Source: Planctomycetaceae bacterium | Lineage (GTDB): Bacteria > Planctomycetota > Planctomycetia > Pirellulales > Pirellulaceae | DNA: 58,177 bases | Assembly: GCA_002709045.1 (NCBI GenBank) | Contig: PAPJ01000032.1 | Coordinates: forward strand, 1 to 58,177 | Direction of reading: 5' to 3' | In this document: positions 18,801 to 27,162 of the stretch, piece by piece | How positions within the stretch are numbered: the first letter of the stretch is position 1 | Layout of the letters: the number at the start of each line of letters is the position of its first letter | Translations under genes and position numbers: made by a program | The notes under the pieces: model-generated | The model's database searches: none | What the model saw: the letters and a program-made list of their open reading frames with translations, nothing else | Told to the model about the DNA's origin: nothing

Positions 18801-18944
18801 GAACGCGTGCAACACTACCAGCCCCAACTTGCAGCCTATCAGGCAACGATCGCACAGATGTTCAAGATTGATGTGTCACAGGTTAGTGCACGGCTTCTTT
18901 TCATTACCGCAGGCGTACATGCAGTGCTTGAAAACGTATCCTAA
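15831..18944 (+). CDS. AddA/RecB-like UvrD-family helicase-nuclease
   Basis: The 1037-residue protein has superfamily 1A helicase motifs in order: Walker A ASAGTGKT (12-19), TFTRKAAGEI (43-52), the Walker B motif LLLDEFQDTS near 350, GDTKQAIYGWRGG near 387, VMTIHASKGLEF near 668 and LYVAMTRAAHALYL near 745. A PD-(D/E)XK nuclease closes the protein: IRGFADRLVIG near 955 and VDFKTDD near 975. It should unwind and cut DNA ends together with the upstream AddB-like partner, with which it overlaps by four bases. AddA of Bacillus is about 1230 residues, so this form is compact. Only the AddAB pair is present, no RecD. Confidence 0.88.
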   Translation: MKTPLEHLLIRASAGTGKTFQLSNRYISLLASGVSPTNILATTFTRKAAGEIRDRILERLADAILDEKASEDLLSHILVPTAAEQLDFKTCFQAMVTDLNRLNIGTLDSFFSVWTTKLSLEFGLTPGWSILNTTEYDNLMYTAISDVVQYGKNADLSRLLILLNKGSVSRSITSNIHDSIQNLRSLYQQSSEDVWNQRLATGRLKPQYLDDALNNLEAAVNNIDQPALTKGVLADLDMLRAQDFTAAIDKGVLKKIIEHATTYNRVEIPDKLISLYQPVLEYLGNHFSHEVHNQALATYDLLNRFTATFNNLKRQAGRLEFSDATDYAARISELPGELLIRLNSDISHLLLDEFQDTSLAQWRAISHLVTDVTTTAGSPVQSLFCVGDTKQAIYGWRGGRREIFDTLTNYVPQIRSDELKDSYRSSTFVLQFINKVFQNLSNHPRLGELTPVLKQWSDDFEEHSAARNLDGYVLYKNSPSASKLKDRLQNSLNETVELVKQLLATDKNISIGVLLRKNDDIGQLIQMLASEGIIASEEGGNTLTRFCPIQLIRNWLHLLEFPNDSLALFQIRQSPLKDRLNTGDADACLSSPTFLYERQRLLQLGAGDYIDELSQLMRPYLTNSQQFRLQQLIRHADSFDSDEPLRLTELLQSMDSERFTEESSSIVRVMTIHASKGLEFDAVVLPDLEPALTRTPDIIVARDDEQLPASIFPYRNAKIQSILPQHYRDAVLETRTEKLQEVLCVLYVAMTRAAHALYLIGPSQPKTPSDVPVTLAGLIQMALNDSYNCEPEAILYQEGNPCWYNDKDNTAELTDNRPQLPDGLNRHVINENQLLPTASPSSLEGGDHFHASGLLQIPNHNALNFGTLVHQVFEGITWWNDTQIEQYLDHLTKRRISWDESLRSTLTNLCAHKDITSVLSEEFYSKLDSFAGSEHLVVKMELPVTSIVEGQLIRGFADRLVIGLKGGQIVAADIVDFKTDDLGPDNSLLKERVQHYQPQLAAYQATIAQMFKIDVSQVSARLLFITAGVHAVLENVS

Positions 18945-19075
18945 TTGAAAATACAGCTTTCAGAGTTATTACTTCTGCTTATTCGGAGCTACCGCAACAC
19001 TCTCGCGGACGTCAACCAACACGGCCTCCACCATCAGCCCCTTTTGATACAATATTACTAAACTAATAAGGAAAC

Positions 19076-20350
19076 ATGATGAAATCACAACACGGAAAAA
19101 CTGTCATTAATAATTGCCGTCTCTTTGATGGGACAGGATCAGCGGCACGCGAAAATCAGGCATTACATTATGATGATGGTGTTATCACTTATGTAGGTGA
19201 TGCCGTTTCACAGCCCGAATACGATGTTCAGCACACACGCGTTATCGAGGATCCAAATTTCACGGTCATTCCCGGCCTGATTGAAGCTCACTTCCATCCA
19301 ACCTACTTTAACGTCGCTGAACTCGAAGATTTAGATATTAAATACCCGGTTGAGTACGTAACATTACTCGCGGCTGCCAATGCAAAACTCGCGTTAGAAT
19401 GTGGGTACACCTCGGCCCGCAGCGGAGGAAGTCTTTTCAATATTGACGTCTGGCTAAAAAAAGCCATCAATGATGACGTTGTCGTCGGACCCCGCCTGGT
19501 AGCTAACGGCAGGGAGATCTGTGGTGTGGGGGGCTTGATGGACTGGAATCCTGATTACCGCAAAATTGGTATGGAAGGACTTGTGCTGCTGATCAACGGC
19601 CCTGACGAAGCCCGCGCCGCTGTACGTAAATTGGTAAAGGATGGCGTTGAATGGGTTAAAACCTATCCTACAGGAGATGCTGCCGCGCCGGATGCAAACG
19701 ATCACCATACACTCTGCATGACATTTGAGGAAATGCATGCTGTTGTAGAAACTGCACATAATCATAATCTCAAGGTTACCGGTCACTGTCGGGCAACTGA
19801 AGGAATTAAAAATGCTTTACTCGCCGGTTATGATTGCCTGGAACATGGCACATTTATGGACGACGAAACCATGGACCTGCTGCTAGAACGGGACGTCCCT
19901 GTTGTTCCTGCTCTGTATTTTGAATTAGCCAGTGTCAACAAAGGGCCTGATTTCAACCTTCCCCAATCGGTTATTGACGGTCATCAGGAAACCCTTGACG
20001 GGGGTACCGAAAGTGCTCGTCGTATACTAAAGGCGGGTGGTCGAATCGGACTTGGAGGAGACTACGGATTCGCTTGGAACCCACACGGCGATTATGCCAA
20101 AGAAATCTCATTCTTTGTTAATTACGTCGGATTTACAGCAGAGGAAACATTAATGTGTGCCACTAAAACCGGATCCGAAATCGCTGGTTCAAGTGATCTC
20201 GTCGGAACTCTGGAAGCTGGGAAATTAGCTGACCTCCTGATCATCGATGGTAATCCATTTGAGACAATCGATATTATGGAAGATCGTAATAAGTTCTATG
20301 CGGTCATACAAAATGGTATTATTAAATCTGGCTACTCCCTAAACTCCTAA
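19076..20350 (+). CDS. Amidohydrolase (imidazolonepropionase-like)
   Basis: This 424-residue member of the metal-dependent amidohydrolase superfamily has the expected ligands: HFH at 72-74 after VIPGLIEA, a Lys in WVKTYPTGD near 194, His in VTGHCRA near 236 and EHGTFM near 257, and Asp in GLGGDYGF near 329. This is a binuclear-site pattern as in imidazolonepropionase-like and dipeptidase-like enzymes. The substrate is not predictable. The C-terminal LEAGKLADLLIIDGNPF is the standard end of the fold. It has no signal peptide. AAGGAAA precedes the start. Two secreted proteins follow with gaps of 15 and 19 bases, forming a likely operon. Confidence 0.85.
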   Translation: MMKSQHGKTVINNCRLFDGTGSAARENQALHYDDGVITYVGDAVSQPEYDVQHTRVIEDPNFTVIPGLIEAHFHPTYFNVAELEDLDIKYPVEYVTLLAAANAKLALECGYTSARSGGSLFNIDVWLKKAINDDVVVGPRLVANGREICGVGGLMDWNPDYRKIGMEGLVLLINGPDEARAAVRKLVKDGVEWVKTYPTGDAAAPDANDHHTLCMTFEEMHAVVETAHNHNLKVTGHCRATEGIKNALLAGYDCLEHGTFMDDETMDLLLERDVPVVPALYFELASVNKGPDFNLPQSVIDGHQETLDGGTESARRILKAGGRIGLGGDYGFAWNPHGDYAKEISFFVNYVGFTAEETLMCATKTGSEIAGSSDLVGTLEAGKLADLLIIDGNPFETIDIMEDRNKFYAVIQNGIIKSGYSLNS

Positions 20351-20365
20351 CACAACGGAGATCAA

Positions 20366-21574
20366 ATGCTATTTCGAACTATCTCAAGGTGCCTGCTCGC
20401 ATTAACCGCAACCTCTGCAATAGCAGCTGAGCCAAATTTATCCTGGAAGGTTATACCACTTGCCATTGATGCAAACGAAGGGATTGATATCGCCGATTTC
20501 AACGGTGATGGCAAGCTGGATGTGGTAGCAGGCCGGTCTTGGTATAAAAATCCCAACTTTAGACCTCGCCCATTACGTAATTTCAGTGATAAAAACGGTT
20601 ATGTCGAGAGCAATGGTGATTTTGCCTATGATGTTGATGCCGACGGAACTATGGACGTGATCGCCGGGGGCTTCTTTGCAACCGAAGTTAATTGGTATAA
20701 AAATCCCGGCAATGAAGGACTCCGACTGGGACATCAATGGGAACAACGCTTACTTTTTGATACCGGTGAATCTCAAAATGAAGGGCAGTTGATGGAAGAC
20801 CTTAACAACGACGGTAAGCCTGAATGGATTGTGAATACATGGGCAAAGGACGCCCCGATCTATGTTTATGAGTTAACAACCGCCAGCCGCGAAATCGAGA
20901 TCGTCGAAGGGGGTCAAAAGAAACTGGTCGAACACACCGGACCTGCACTACGCAAAAATTTAATTGGAATGCGAGGCAACGGACATGGAATGGGCGTCGG
21001 TGATATTAATGGCGATCAATACCCAGACCTGCTTCTCGGTCAGGGCTGGTATGAAAATCCTGGAAAGGATGCTTTAACTACAACCTGGAAATACCATAAG
21101 GACTGGGAAATACAGGGGTCCGTGCCGATGCTCGTATATGATGTCAATAACGACGGCAAAAATGACGTCTTTGTAGGCCAGGCTCATGCGCATGGTTTGT
21201 ACTGGTGGGAGAACCTGGGGGAGAACCAAGGAACGATTGAATTTAAACGGCACCTCATCGACAACAAAACCTCTCAACTCCATGCTCTCCACCTCGCCGA
21301 CCTAACAGGTGACGGACAGCCTGAGCTTATTACCGGCAAACGATATTTTGCCCATAACGGCTCTGACAAGGGCGCCAAAGAACCCATTGAGATCGTCTAT
21401 TTTGCAATCGACCGAACGACGGGTAGCTTTACGCGTCACCTCGTGCACAGTGGTCGCACCGGTATTGGGCTGCAAATCCGAACCGCTGACATCGATGCCA
21501 ACGGCTATATAGACATCGCCGTGGCTGGTAAATCAGGAACCCATATACTGTTCAATCAGGGTCCCGCTAAATAA
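20366..21574 (+). CDS. Secreted FG-GAP/VCBS-repeat protein
   Basis: An N-terminal signal peptide (about 1-21, cleavage after AIAA) precedes a beta-propeller of FG-GAP repeats. Several DxDxDG-like calcium sites are visible, for example IADFNGDGKLDVVAG, DVDADGTMDVIAGG, EDLNNDGKPEWIVN, GDINGDQYPDLLLG, DVNNDGKNDVFVG and DIDANGYIDIAVAG. No enzyme motif is present. In planctomycetes such proteins are thought to bind glycans or act as extracellular scaffolds, but this is family lore and not proven here. It sits between an amidohydrolase and a ThuA-domain protein in the same operon. Confidence 0.8.
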   Translation: MLFRTISRCLLALTATSAIAAEPNLSWKVIPLAIDANEGIDIADFNGDGKLDVVAGRSWYKNPNFRPRPLRNFSDKNGYVESNGDFAYDVDADGTMDVIAGGFFATEVNWYKNPGNEGLRLGHQWEQRLLFDTGESQNEGQLMEDLNNDGKPEWIVNTWAKDAPIYVYELTTASREIEIVEGGQKKLVEHTGPALRKNLIGMRGNGHGMGVGDINGDQYPDLLLGQGWYENPGKDALTTTWKYHKDWEIQGSVPMLVYDVNNDGKNDVFVGQAHAHGLYWWENLGENQGTIEFKRHLIDNKTSQLHALHLADLTGDGQPELITGKRYFAHNGSDKGAKEPIEIVYFAIDRTTGSFTRHLVHSGRTGIGLQIRTADIDANGYIDIAVAGKSGTHILFNQGPAK

Positions 21575-21593
21575 TTCTTTGTAGGTTAACGAG

Positions 21594-22502
21594 ATGATAA
21601 CACTCCGCGCATTATGCTTTACCATTTTAATAATTCTATGCCCCCTGGCCCACGCTGCCGAAACCATCAACGTCGTTGTCTGGGACGAGCAGCAACCAGC
21701 GCAGAAAGAAGCATACGCAAACTTTTTGGGTAATGAGATTGCAGCCTATCTAAGTAAACAGGAAGGCCTATCCGTGCGTTCGGTCAATTTAGCCTCGCCA
21801 GAAAAGGGGATCGCCGATAACGTACTTAATTCATGTGATGTGCTAATCTGGTGGGGTCATATCCGACAGTTCGAAATCACCCCTGAACAGGGTCAGGCTA
21901 TCGTCACACGAATTAAGAACGGACAACTCTCTCTGATCGCCTTGCACTCAGCACACTGGGCTACACCCTTTGTTGAAGCGATGAAAGACAGAACAAAAAC
22001 CAATGCAATTAATAAATTCAAGCAACTCGATTCCGAACAACTCGATATCAAATATGTCGATCCGCCAAGACGTTATTTCGCTCCGGACCGCAATGACCCT
22101 CTCACGCCCCGTTTTTATCCTCGCAAATTTCCAAGTGGTAAAACCGAATTGGTAATCCATTGGCCAAATTGTTGTTTTCCGGCGTACCGCAATGACGGAA
22201 AACCGAGTACTCTATTTACCATTAAGAAAAGCCACCCTATTGCAAACGGAATCCCCGCAAAATTTCAGTTGCCAAGTACTGAAATGTATGACGAGCCATT
22301 TCACATACCGGCTCCCGACGAAGTGGTCTTCGAAGAACGCTGGCCTACCGGTGAGTGGTTTCGCAGCGGGATGATCTGGAACATCGGTGAAGGGAAGGTG
22401 TTTTACTTCCGACCCGGTCATGAGACATTCCCGGTATACAAACAGCCCGTAGCACTAAAGATTGTCGAAAACGCGGTCCGTTATCTGCATCATCGTGATT
22501 AA
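21594..22502 (+). CDS. Secreted ThuA-domain protein
   Basis: A signal peptide (about 1-21, ending AHA) precedes a ThuA-like fold, related to class I glutamine amidotransferases. The pattern INVVVWDEQQPAQKEAY, the CDVLIWWGHIRQFEI strand and helix, SLIALHSAHWATPFVEAMKD, and the C-terminal GEGKVFYFRPGHETFPVYKQ is characteristic. ThuA proteins are linked to trehalose or other disaccharide use, and in some planctomycetes to 3-keto-glycoside metabolism; the reaction is not settled. The final four bases overlap the end of a convergent LuxR-type gene. The likely operon also includes the FG-GAP protein and the amidohydrolase. Confidence 0.85.
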   Translation: MITLRALCFTILIILCPLAHAAETINVVVWDEQQPAQKEAYANFLGNEIAAYLSKQEGLSVRSVNLASPEKGIADNVLNSCDVLIWWGHIRQFEITPEQGQAIVTRIKNGQLSLIALHSAHWATPFVEAMKDRTKTNAINKFKQLDSEQLDIKYVDPPRRYFAPDRNDPLTPRFYPRKFPSGKTELVIHWPNCCFPAYRNDGKPSTLFTIKKSHPIANGIPAKFQLPSTEMYDEPFHIPAPDEVVFEERWPTGEWFRSGMIWNIGEGKVFYFRPGHETFPVYKQPVALKIVENAVRYLHHRD

Positions 22503-23011
22503 TTCCGCAGATGCTTACAGCCCCACGCGATTAGCCCGGCCAGTGAGTCAACTCCGATCTTTTCCTTCAACCGTTGCTTGTACGTGTTTACGGTAGTGGA
22601 TTTGACTCCCATAGATATAGCTATTTCGGTAGTTTGACAGCCACTAATAAGATATCGCAGACACTCGTTCTCACGCGGCGTGAGGCCCATATCTTGCTCT
22701 TCATTAACGATCGGAATGGAGGTGGACATAACCGTTACCTCGTTAGTGTCCACTGGTACCGCCTGACATTCATAAAGTGTTGGTTCACCGTGAAAAACAA
22801 ATTTTGCACGAATCGTGATTGACTCCCGATCAAAGAGGACTTTTTGAAACGCATCGCGGATTTTTGTCTGCTCCTCCTCAGTATCAACCCACTCCCAGGG
22901 CTGGCTATATAGAACCTCTGCTGCAGAGTGATACACAAGTGGTTGGGCAAAGACAATCCGACCCCTAGAATCGTGAAGCGTTATTAACGGGTTTCGTTCA
23001 GAGTGTTGCAT
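22499..23011 (-). CDS. PAS-like sensor with C-terminal LuxR-type DNA-binding domain
   Basis: The first 100 residues look like a single PAS-type fold (ITLHDSRGRIVFAQPLVYH, then helices to RDAFQKVL and the sheet TIRAKFVFHGEPTLYECQAV). Residues 109-165 are a LuxR/GerE helix-turn-helix (LTPRENECLRYLISGCQT, then STTVNTYKQRLKEKIGV). There is no receiver domain, so it is a one-component regulator that would sense a small ligand directly. It lies 52 bases downstream of two sulfatase genes on the same strand, and its end overlaps the ThuA gene, so it may regulate either group. Target sites cannot be identified. Confidence 0.8.
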   Translation of the reverse strand: MQHSERNPLITLHDSRGRIVFAQPLVYHSAAEVLYSQPWEWVDTEEEQTKIRDAFQKVLFDRESITIRAKFVFHGEPTLYECQAVPVDTNEVTVMSTSIPIVNEEQDMGLTPRENECLRYLISGCQTTEIAISMGVKSTTVNTYKQRLKEKIGVDSLAGLIAWGCKHLRN

Positions 23012-23063
23012 ATCTACTTCTCTTTTAATAGCACGCTACCTTTTTTGTAATTGTTGCAGTATG

Positions 23064-24404
23064 TTACTGCATTGTTTTATGTGGGGGCACAGTCATTTCC
23101 GTCTGATGACCAGAATCACCCTGTTGTTGCATCCATCGCTTTAGCTGATCGTCGAGTCGCCGAAATATCTTCCGGTAACCGGTTTGACCAGCTAGATTGT
23201 TTTGTTCATAGGGGTCGTTTTCCAAATCGTATAATTCTACTTCCGGACGACGAATATATCTATCGATCAGTCGCTTCACATTTTCATCGGTACCGGAATC
23301 TCGTACCCAGCTACTCCAATAAGAACTTCCATTTCCATTGATCAGTACATTACTAAACTCAATTCTATGATTAAGATTTCTTATTAATTTATAACGGTTG
23401 TCGCGTACCGACCGAACAGGATAGCTCGATGATCCCTGGATAATTCCTCGGGTTGTGTGGACACCGTAAACATATTCATTATGGATTGTCGTTTCTCGAT
23501 GAATAACGCCGGCAAAACTACGTCCGTCCAAATTATTCGGTTTCTCGATACCACAAAGGTCTAACAGTGTGGGTAGGACATCGACATACTGAACCAGCGC
23601 CTTAGTTTCGGAACCAGCTTCGATCTTTCCGGGCCATCGCATTACCAACCCAACGTGCAATCCAATCTCGTAACATGTCCATTTCCCAAACGGAAACTGA
23701 GCACCCTGTTCACTAGTATAAATAAAAATCGTATCTTCTTTTTTACCGGCTTCATCAACGATGCGATCCAATTCGCCTAGTTCGCGGTCAAAGTCTGTTA
23801 TTTCAGCATAATATTTCCGCAATGCCGAACGAGTCTCAACATTGTCATGCATATAAGGTGGTAACTTAAAAGAGGCCGGGTCATAGGCTGAAGTATCACC
23901 ATCTTCCCAGGGAAGGTGAGGGCTATTACTTGCGTATACGAGAACAAAGGGATCCTCCTGGTTGACGAAGGACTTTAATTGATCTCTGTTCACGGTTTTA
24001 AATGGAAAACTAGCCGCGGGGCCAAAATGGCGTTTCCCACAAAGCCCAACGGAATACCCTGCATCCCGATAATAATGGACTAAACTCTTTGTTCCCGGTT
24101 TCACCTTGCTATGGTTAGGAAATGCACCGTTTCTAACGGGAAAGATACCGGTATACAGTTGTTGACGAGTTGGTGCACACATGGCCGTGGCAGTAAAGGC
24201 TCTGTCAAACCGCAAACCTTCGGACGCCAGATGGTCAATATTGGGAGTTTTAACAATCGGACTGCCATAACATCCCGTATCGCTCCAGGTCTGATCGTCG
24301 GCAAGTATGATAACAATATTGGGCGCGGCCTGTAACTTCGAGCTAACAATAAGACCCAAGACGAATACCGCCACACCTATATTTACCTTTTTATTGTTTA
24401 TCAC
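23064..24404 (-). CDS. Secreted sulfatase (heparan-sulfatase-like)
   Basis: A signal peptide (about 1-27, ending LQAA) precedes the alkaline-phosphatase-fold sulfatase domain. The metal-binding start NIVIILADDQ carries Asp36 and Asp37, and the formylglycine motif CAPTR lies at 76-80, where Cys76 would be converted to formylglycine. CGKRHFGPAASF and NSPHLPWEDGD are further family blocks. The general layout (446 residues, MCAPTRQQLYTG) is closest to heparan N-sulfatase-type enzymes, but substrate cannot be read from sequence. It starts 15 bases after the upstream sulfatase and is followed by the PAS-LuxR gene, probably one transcript. Confidence 0.88.
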   Translation of the reverse strand: MINNKKVNIGVAVFVLGLIVSSKLQAAPNIVIILADDQTWSDTGCYGSPIVKTPNIDHLASEGLRFDRAFTATAMCAPTRQQLYTGIFPVRNGAFPNHSKVKPGTKSLVHYYRDAGYSVGLCGKRHFGPAASFPFKTVNRDQLKSFVNQEDPFVLVYASNSPHLPWEDGDTSAYDPASFKLPPYMHDNVETRSALRKYYAEITDFDRELGELDRIVDEAGKKEDTIFIYTSEQGAQFPFGKWTCYEIGLHVGLVMRWPGKIEAGSETKALVQYVDVLPTLLDLCGIEKPNNLDGRSFAGVIHRETTIHNEYVYGVHTTRGIIQGSSSYPVRSVRDNRYKLIRNLNHRIEFSNVLINGNGSSYWSSWVRDSGTDENVKRLIDRYIRRPEVELYDLENDPYEQNNLAGQTGYRKIFRRLDDQLKRWMQQQGDSGHQTEMTVPPHKTMQ

Positions 24405-24419
24405 AATCAGTTCGTTTCC

Positions 24420-25796
24420 TTATTTTGCCTCAGGGGCGAAATACTGCCACTGTGGCATTGCAGCATGCACCGCCCGTAACGATTCCAGTACTTCACGTTG
24501 TCTGGAATTTAATTCGGTTAGATTATTCTTCTCCAGCAAATCTCTGCGTATATCATAGAACCGCCCGTCTCCATATAACTTATACCGAGCTGTGCGTGCG
24601 AAGGTTCCAGCCGTTTTCTGTTTAATCTGTTGATCCTGTTTCCTGATCTGTTCCTTAATCTTTTTTTCGTCATCCGGTTTTTTCGGAAATCCATTTCGAA
24701 TGTAATGACAATAAACCCAATCGCGTCCCGACGTTCCCTTCCCCTTAAAAACCGGAGCAAGCGAATACCCATCACTGTCGGACGTCTGAATCTTCACGTC
24801 GGCTACATCGCATAATGTTGGCAATATATCCGTGAAATCCACTAATTGTGATCTGTTAATACCCTGCGAAATATGAGCCGGCCAGTGAGCGAGCATGGCG
24901 ACATGTGTGCCGTTGTCCGGTAATGATGCTTTACCTCCCTTAATTTGTCTCCCGTTCATCTCCGAGGTAATATTAATGGCACAACCGTTATCACACGTAA
25001 ATATAACTAGCGTATTATCAAGTTGATTAGATTGTTTCAACGAATCAACGATACGGCCAACCAGTTTATCAAGATAGTTAACCATATCAGGAAAATATTC
25101 TTCGCCGCCGGCTCGACCGTCATATTCACCACTACGTTTTCGCGCTCCATTTTCCATTGATTCCGGGGTCGGAACAAATGGCCAATGTGGCAGTGTCATC
25201 GGGAAATAAAGCAAAAACGGATTGTCTCGTTTCTGTTGAATAAAGGCGCAGGCAAATTCAGTCATCACATCCGGCCCAAAGGCCTGTTCTAAACCCGCAA
25301 TTAACTCGCCGTTTCGCGAAATCCGAGGATTCCAGTAACGAGAGTCCCGTCCGTCTAGGTGCCATAGACAATGCGAGGTAAACCCGAAACTCCTGACCGA
25401 AGTGGCATTGCCGCCAAGTTGCCATTTCCCACAAATCGCAGTTTCGTAACCTGCATCTTGAAGGTAATTGGCAAATGTCTTTTGCGAATTGTCTAGCAAT
25501 CCAAATTTTACGTAGTTACGGAAATTATATTTCCCCGTCATAATTTGCACTCGAGACGGCGTGCAAATGGGCGTTGAGTAAGCATGCGAAAAATACATTC
25601 CACTCTTGGCCAGTGCGTCTAGCCGCGGAGTGGAATAGGTTTCCGAACCATATATACTGACACCTTCGTATCCCATGTCGTCACACATGATTAATACAAT
25701 GTTCGGTCGATCATCGTTACCCTTGCTGAGACTGCAGATAAATAATAAAACGAAACTAATAATATTTTTTATAAATGAGTACCGTTTGTTTTTCAT
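24420..25796 (-). CDS. Secreted sulfatase (arylsulfatase A-like)
   Basis: I place the start at the ATG at 25796 because the 25 codons upstream have no signal-like sequence, while the residues after it (MKNKRYSFIK, then a hydrophobic run to about 24) form a signal peptide. The sulfatase domain has NIVLIMCDDMGY near 32, the formylglycine motif CTPSR at 78-82, ICGKWQLGG near 120, LPHWPFVPTPES, and FTCDNGCAINI in the metal-binding second half. The protein has 458 residues. Formylglycine maturation needs a separate enzyme not encoded here. It is divergent from the esterase gene, with 33 bases between starts. Confidence 0.88.
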   Translation of the reverse strand: MKNKRYSFIKNIISFVLLFICSLSKGNDDRPNIVLIMCDDMGYEGVSIYGSETYSTPRLDALAKSGMYFSHAYSTPICTPSRVQIMTGKYNFRNYVKFGLLDNSQKTFANYLQDAGYETAICGKWQLGGNATSVRSFGFTSHCLWHLDGRDSRYWNPRISRNGELIAGLEQAFGPDVMTEFACAFIQQKRDNPFLLYFPMTLPHWPFVPTPESMENGARKRSGEYDGRAGGEEYFPDMVNYLDKLVGRIVDSLKQSNQLDNTLVIFTCDNGCAINITSEMNGRQIKGGKASLPDNGTHVAMLAHWPAHISQGINRSQLVDFTDILPTLCDVADVKIQTSDSDGYSLAPVFKGKGTSGRDWVYCHYIRNGFPKKPDDEKKIKEQIRKQDQQIKQKTAGTFARTARYKLYGDGRFYDIRRDLLEKNNLTELNSRQREVLESLRAVHAAMPQWQYFAPEAK

Positions 25797-25829
25797 TTTT
25801 ATCAATTTCCGTCGGGGGCAGTGAGACCA

Positions 25830-26948
25830 ATGACTCGTACTACCATCATACCAACAATTAGCATCCCGCAAATCTTCTCAGCGGCGTCGATATTGTTGAT
25901 TCTGTCAATCAATTCTCTATTGCTTGCAGAGCCGTCTGATCAATTCAAACGCAGGGATGTTGATCGTAACGGGATTCTTGAAGCAGGGGAATTGAACGGA
26001 ATTCCACCTGCACTGATTAAGCGACTTGATCAGAATCAGGATGGTAAAATCTCCGCGCGAGAAGACGAAACCCTTTTCAAACCACAGCCACGATTCAATC
26101 TCCAGACATTTAACTATGCCGGTAATGACAATCCACGTCAGCAATTAGATATTCTAACTCCCAAGACAACAACAAAGAATCGTTTACCATGCCTAATATT
26201 TGTGCACGGTGGAGCATGGCGTTCCGGGAACAAATCACAGGGGCATTCACAAATAAGGGATTATGTAAATTCACAACAATTCGTCGGGGTAAGCATTGGC
26301 TATCGATTGTCCGAGGAAGCAATTTGGCCCGCTCAGATTCACGACTGTAAAGCCGCTATCCGTTTTCTTTACGCAAAGGCCTCACAATTTAATATCGATA
26401 CCAGCAGATTGATTGTATTTGGTACTTCAGCAGGTGGGCATTTAGCAGCAACCATTGCCACAACTGGCAATGAAGGCGAATTGAATGGAATGGTAGGTGT
26501 GCATCTTGATCAACCTTCACATGTAGCAGGCGCTATCAGTTACTTTGGTCCCACAGATTTCCTACGAATGGACGATTTCCCTTCGAATTTTAAACATGAC
26601 GACAAAAACAGCCCGGAATCCCAGTTAGTGGGCGGTCCTATTCAATCCATTAGCGATAAAACGCGGGCTGCAAATCCAATAACCTATCTAGATAGAAAAG
26701 ATCCGCCGCTGATCTGTATACACGGTGACCACGATAACTTAGTACCATTTAACCAATCCGAATTGCTTTATCAGGCATTAAGAGCAAAGAAAATACCAAC
26801 TGCCTTGATCAAAATCGCTAACGGTGGACACGGCGGGTTTAGAAATCCAGCAATCAAAGAACTGGAAAAACAATTTTTTATGGCCATTGCCTTAGGGAAG
26901 CCAATACCGACTCAAAGCCAAACCATCCCAAACCAATCAAAACAGTAA
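25830..26948 (+). CDS. Secreted alpha/beta hydrolase (esterase) with N-terminal EF-hand pair
   Basis: After a signal or anchor segment come two EF-hand-like calcium loops (DVDRNGILEAGEL and DQNQDGKISARED) and then an esterase domain of the hormone-sensitive-lipase/acetyl-hydrolase type. The oxyanion HGGAW lies near 125, the nucleophile in GTSAGGH near 199, the acid Asp in IHGDHDNLVPF near 300 and the His in NGGHGGF near 333. It likely deacylates a carbohydrate or other ester outside the cytoplasm, fitting its sulfatase neighbours. The start is uncertain: ATG at 25830 is 11 bases after GGGGG; a GTG at 25821 is only two bases after it. Confidence 0.82.
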   Translation: MTRTTIIPTISIPQIFSAASILLILSINSLLLAEPSDQFKRRDVDRNGILEAGELNGIPPALIKRLDQNQDGKISAREDETLFKPQPRFNLQTFNYAGNDNPRQQLDILTPKTTTKNRLPCLIFVHGGAWRSGNKSQGHSQIRDYVNSQQFVGVSIGYRLSEEAIWPAQIHDCKAAIRFLYAKASQFNIDTSRLIVFGTSAGGHLAATIATTGNEGELNGMVGVHLDQPSHVAGAISYFGPTDFLRMDDFPSNFKHDDKNSPESQLVGGPIQSISDKTRAANPITYLDRKDPPLICIHGDHDNLVPFNQSELLYQALRAKKIPTALIKIANGGHGGFRNPAIKELEKQFFMAIALGKPIPTQSQTIPNQSKQ

Positions 26949-27033
26949 ATTAATCATTGTGTTGCAATTCAATACACGTTAGCGATTTATTTAGGTTTTG
27001 TGGTTCGTTTCGATACATTCTTAAATCTATTGG

Positions 27034-27056
27034 AAATGTAATCTGTCTATACATTT
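27034..27056 (+). promoter_or_regulatory. Inverted repeat upstream of a sigma-54 promoter
   Basis: AAATGTA (27034-27040) and TACATTT (27050-27056) are exact inverted copies separated by nine bases, a spacing that would place the half-sites on nearly the same DNA face. It ends 14 bases before the -24 element. It could be an operator for an activator or repressor; no T-run follows, so it is not a terminator. Confidence 0.4.
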
Positions 27057-27070
27057 AGTATTTTTCACTT

Positions 27071-27086
27071 TGGCACGCAATCTGCA
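27071..27086 (+). promoter_or_regulatory. Sigma-54 (RpoN) promoter
   Basis: TGGCACG at 27071-27077, four bases, then CTGCA at 27082-27086. The GG of the -24 element and the GC of the -12 element are separated by exactly ten bases, as required by sigma-54, and only one base departs from the TGGCACG-N4-TTGCA consensus. Transcription would start near 27097, about 65 bases before the small gene. Confidence 0.75.
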
Positions 27087-27162
27087 TAACTAATATCGTA
27101 ATCACGTCGGAATAATAGTCCGATGCCTATCAACGATTCGATTTACGAAAGGAGAGTGTGTC

